Origin: Pseudomonadota bacterium
GTDB lineage: Bacteria; Pseudomonadota; Gammaproteobacteria; Burkholderiales; Casimicrobiaceae
DNA: 8,283 nucleotides
NCBI GenBank assembly: GCA_022709775.1
Contig: JAKLIE010000059.1
Span: 1-8,283 of the forward strand
Direction of reading: 5' to 3'
The notes under the pieces were generated by a model. That model ran no database searches. It was not told the origin of the DNA and saw only the letters and a program-made list of their open reading frames with translations. The position numbers and the translations under genes are program-made. Below, in pieces: positions 6,388 through 8,283 of the stretch. Every line of letters begins with the position of its first letter. Position 1 is the first letter of the stretch.

Positions 6388-7361
6388 CGGCCGCGGCGCC
6401 CGCGCTGACCGTACTCGTCGCGACGAGCGGTCGCGGCCGGACCGTGCGGCGGACGCTGCGCCACCTGTGCGCGCAGACGATCGCCGATCGCGTCGAGGTC
6501 ATCCTCATCGGCCCGGAAGCGGGTGCGTTCGACGATCTCGCGCCTTCCGAGACGGCCGGATTCGCGCGGTGGCGCTGCCTTGCCGTCGGGCCGTTCGACG
6601 AAGTGGAGCGCGCGTTCGTCCCCGGCATCCGCCTGGCCTCCGCCCCGCTCGTCGCGCTCCTCGAGAACCACGTGTATCCGGATCCGGGCTGGGCCGCGGC
6701 GATCGTGCGGGCGTTCGAGGGGCCGTGGTCGGCCGTCGGCAGCATCATCACCAACGCGAACACGGACACCGCGACGAGCTGGGTCGAGCACCTGATGACC
6801 TACGGCCGGCACGACGAGACGGCGAGGGGAGGCGAGGTCGCGCGCATACCGCGCAACAACTCGGCCTTCCGCCGCGACGCGCTCCTGGCCTTCGGCGACG
6901 GCCTCCCGGACGCGCTCGCGCGCGACGGCGGCCTCCTCGACACGCTCCGGCGCGACGGCCACCGCTTCTTTCGCGAGACCGGCGCGCGCATGGGGCACCT
7001 CAATCCTTCCCTGATGCGCTCGATGCTGCGACTGCGGTTCCACTCGGGGCGCGCGTCCGCCGACACGCGCGCGCGCGCCGAGGGATGGTCGCGCGGGCGC
7101 AGAGTGCTGTACGCGGCGGCGAGCCCGGCCTTTCCGCTGCTCCGGCTGCGCGCAATGTGGCCGGGACTGCGCGCGCACCCCGCCCGCGTGGAGATGCCGG
7201 TCATCGCGCCGCTGCTCGCGCTCGCGCTGGTGCTGGACGCCGTCGCCCAGGCCGCCGGTTTCGCGTTCGGCGCGGGCCGCAGCGCCGTGAAGGCCGGCCT
7301 CTACGACCTGGACCGCGAGCCGCACCTCGACGCCGCGGACCGCGCGCGCTTCATGGCGTAG
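6384..7361 (+). CDS. Glycosyltransferase family 2-like protein (divergent)
   Basis: This 325-residue protein has a GT2-like N-terminal domain but is clearly more divergent than its neighbour. It begins LTVLVATSGRGRTVRRTLRHLCAQ (8-31), the beta-strand and helix of a GT-A fold, followed by RVEVILIGPE (36-45). Where the metal-binding DxD is expected it has ALLENHVYPDPGW (91-103), a pattern resembling the 'LEDH' seen in some bacterial GT2-like proteins, so E94-N95-H96 replaces DxD. Then come GSIITNANTDTATSW (119-133) and RIPRNNSAFRRDALLAFG (154-171), the acceptor-side segment. A hydrophobic stretch at 272-292 may anchor the C-terminus to the membrane. The start is GTG at 6384, overlapping the previous stop in GTGA; GGAG at 6373-6376 lies 7 nt upstream. 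The frame is open well upstream through the previous genes, but only the part from here resembles a glycosyltransferase. It is probably part of the same glycan pathway. It could be an inactive or regulatory homologue if the acidic motif is truly lost. Confidence 0.82.
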   Translation: MTAAAPALTVLVATSGRGRTVRRTLRHLCAQTIADRVEVILIGPEAGAFDDLAPSETAGFARWRCLAVGPFDEVERAFVPGIRLASAPLVALLENHVYPDPGWAAAIVRAFEGPWSAVGSIITNANTDTATSWVEHLMTYGRHDETARGGEVARIPRNNSAFRRDALLAFGDGLPDALARDGGLLDTLRRDGHRFFRETGARMGHLNPSLMRSMLRLRFHSGRASADTRARAEGWSRGRRVLYAAASPAFPLLRLRAMWPGLRAHPARVEMPVIAPLLALALVLDAVAQAAGFAFGAGRSAVKAGLYDLDREPHLDAADRARFMA

Positions 7362-7369
7362 CCGCCGCG

Positions 7370-8283
7370 ATGCGGGTTCTCCTGCTGCACGACTACGGCA
7401 CGCTCAGCGGCGGCGCCGAAGTGATGATCGTGGCGCTGCGCGACGCGCTGCGCCGCCGGAGCCACGAGGCGATCCTGTTCACGAGCACCGCGCTCCCGCT
7501 GCCGCTGCCGCTCGTGTCCGACCAGCAGTGCTTCGGCACGGTGTCGCCGTTGCGGCGCGTATTGCAGGCGGCGAATCCGCACGCGGCGGCGCGCCTGCGC
7601 ACCGTGCTGCGCGAGTTCCGGCCGGACGTCGTGCACGTCAAGATGTTCCTGACGCAGCTGTCGCCGCTGGTCCTGCCGCTGCTGCGGCCGTTCCCGAGCC
7701 TGCTCCACGTCATCAACTACAACCTCGTCTGCCCGATCAACACGAAGACGCTGCCCGACGGCACGCCCTGCCGGCATCGTGCGGGGATCGCCTGCCACGC
7801 GGCGGGCTGCATGTCCTGGCCGGGCGTGGCGCGCGCGCTCGTACAGCGTCGGTTGACCGCGCTCGACGTGTTCGATCGCGTCGTCTCGAACAGCGAATGG
7901 GTGGCTCGGCGGCTGCGGGCCGAGGGCATCCGCGTCGACGAGGCGATCCCCAACGGCGTGCCGATGCGTCCGCCACGCCCTCCGCTGGGGACGACGCCCG
8001 TGGTCGGCTTCGCGGGCCGGCTCGTCCCCAAGAAGGGCGTCGACGTGCTCCTGCGGGCGATCGCGCTCCTGCGCGAGCGCATGCCCGAGGTGCGGCTGAT
8101 CGTCGCCGGGGACGGCCCGGAGCGGATCGGGCTCGAGCGACTCGCGCGCGAACTCGGCATCCGCGACGCGGTCGAGTTCGCCGGCCACCTCGCCCAGGAC
8201 GAGATGGAGCGCGCGCTCGGCACCGCGTGGGTGCAGGCGGTGCCGTCGCGCTGGGAAGAGCCGTTCGGCCTCGTCGCGGCCGA
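7370..8283 (+). CDS. Family 4 glycosyltransferase, 3' end beyond the window
   Basis: This GT-B fold, retaining glycosyltransferase of family GT4 is open to the right edge, with 304 complete codons visible. The ATG at 7370 lies 8 nt after the previous stop and opens with MRVLLLHDYGTLSGGAEVM, the standard GT4 N-terminus with its GGAE loop. The N-terminal domain continues through RPDVVHVKMF and an insert with four cysteines, C121, C134, C142 and C147 (NLVCPIN...TPCRH...IACHAAGC). SNSEWVARRL and IPNGVP lead into the C-terminal nucleotide-sugar domain, with GFAGRLVPKKGVDVLLRA (213-230), where R217 and K222 are the expected phosphate-binding residues, and LIVAGDGPE. The last codons read EEPFGLVAA followed by GA, so the E-x7-E motif (E297 to residue 305) is cut by the window edge. 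About 60-90 residues are probably missing. No clear Shine-Dalgarno sequence is present; the close spacing suggests translational coupling. It is the fourth member of the glycan cluster, with donor sugar unknown. Confidence 0.93.
   Translation, partial: MRVLLLHDYGTLSGGAEVMIVALRDALRRRSHEAILFTSTALPLPLPLVSDQQCFGTVSPLRRVLQAANPHAAARLRTVLREFRPDVVHVKMFLTQLSPLVLPLLRPFPSLLHVINYNLVCPINTKTLPDGTPCRHRAGIACHAAGCMSWPGVARALVQRRLTALDVFDRVVSNSEWVARRLRAEGIRVDEAIPNGVPMRPPRPPLGTTPVVGFAGRLVPKKGVDVLLRAIALLRERMPEVRLIVAGDGPERIGLERLARELGIRDAVEFAGHLAQDEMERALGTAWVQAVPSRWEEPFGLVAA

Noticed and set aside
7492..7512. Short Leu-Pro repeat (CCGCTG units) in the GT4 gene.
   Set aside because: Only about three units are present, within a coding sequence with leucine/proline codon bias. 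It is not a meaningful tandem repeat.
7301..8188. - strand frame opposite the last gene.
   Set aside because: It is the antisense of a clear GT4 gene with intact motifs, and no domain is recognisable in it.

Overview
The window reads as a chromosomal segment of a very GC-rich Betaproteobacterium. The evidence is the RpoD C-terminus, whose sequence matches the proteobacterial (beta/gamma) primary sigma factor almost word for word, the strong G/C preference at third codon positions, the Pseudomonas/Betaproteobacteria-type ThrH, and TAGAAT-like -10 elements. Genus cannot be set from this. All supported genes lie on the + strand. I see no mobile element, CRISPR array, rRNA or tRNA.

Layout. (1) Positions 2-814: the 3' part of rpoD, followed by two hairpins, the second a GC-rich terminator at 853-879. 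(2) Positions about 941-3496: a phosphate-transport operon in the order DUF47/PhoU-like protein, Pit-type phosphate permease, second DUF47 paralogue. Its upstream region carries a 14-bp FNR/Anr-type inverted repeat (TTGAC-N4-GTCAA), spaced from a -10-like hexamer as in a class II activated promoter. (3) Positions 3497-3780: an intergenic region with an extended -10 (TGG-TAGAAT) and, just downstream, a perfect 22-bp palindrome. It leads into thrH (3781-4389), a phosphoserine phosphatase/homoserine phosphotransferase. (4) Positions 4436-8283: a tightly packed sugar/glycan cluster made of a Gfo/Idh/MocA oxidoreductase, two GT2-type glycosyltransferases joined by 4-bp stop/start overlaps (ATGA, then GTGA), and a GT4 glycosyltransferase. 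The GT4 runs off the window end inside its E-x7-E motif.

How the genes fit together. Pit imports inorganic phosphate (as metal-phosphate with H+), and the DUF47 proteins are expected to modulate it from the cytoplasmic side. The second DUF47 paralogue has lost an acidic residue that the first keeps in the PhoU-like repeat, which suggests divided roles. ThrH is a stand-alone amino-acid enzyme. The four-gene cluster looks like the start of an exopolysaccharide, O-antigen or other surface-glycan locus, in which the oxidoreductase would modify a sugar (probably nucleotide-linked) and the transferases would assemble the glycan. Its product cannot be named from sequence alone.

Most of the window is ordinary core genome. 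The points most worth a second look are the FNR-like class II promoter on a Pit operon, the asymmetric DUF47 pair flanking Pit, the palindrome at the thrH promoter, the GT2-like protein with ENH where DxD is expected, and the four-cysteine insert in the GT4 enzyme.
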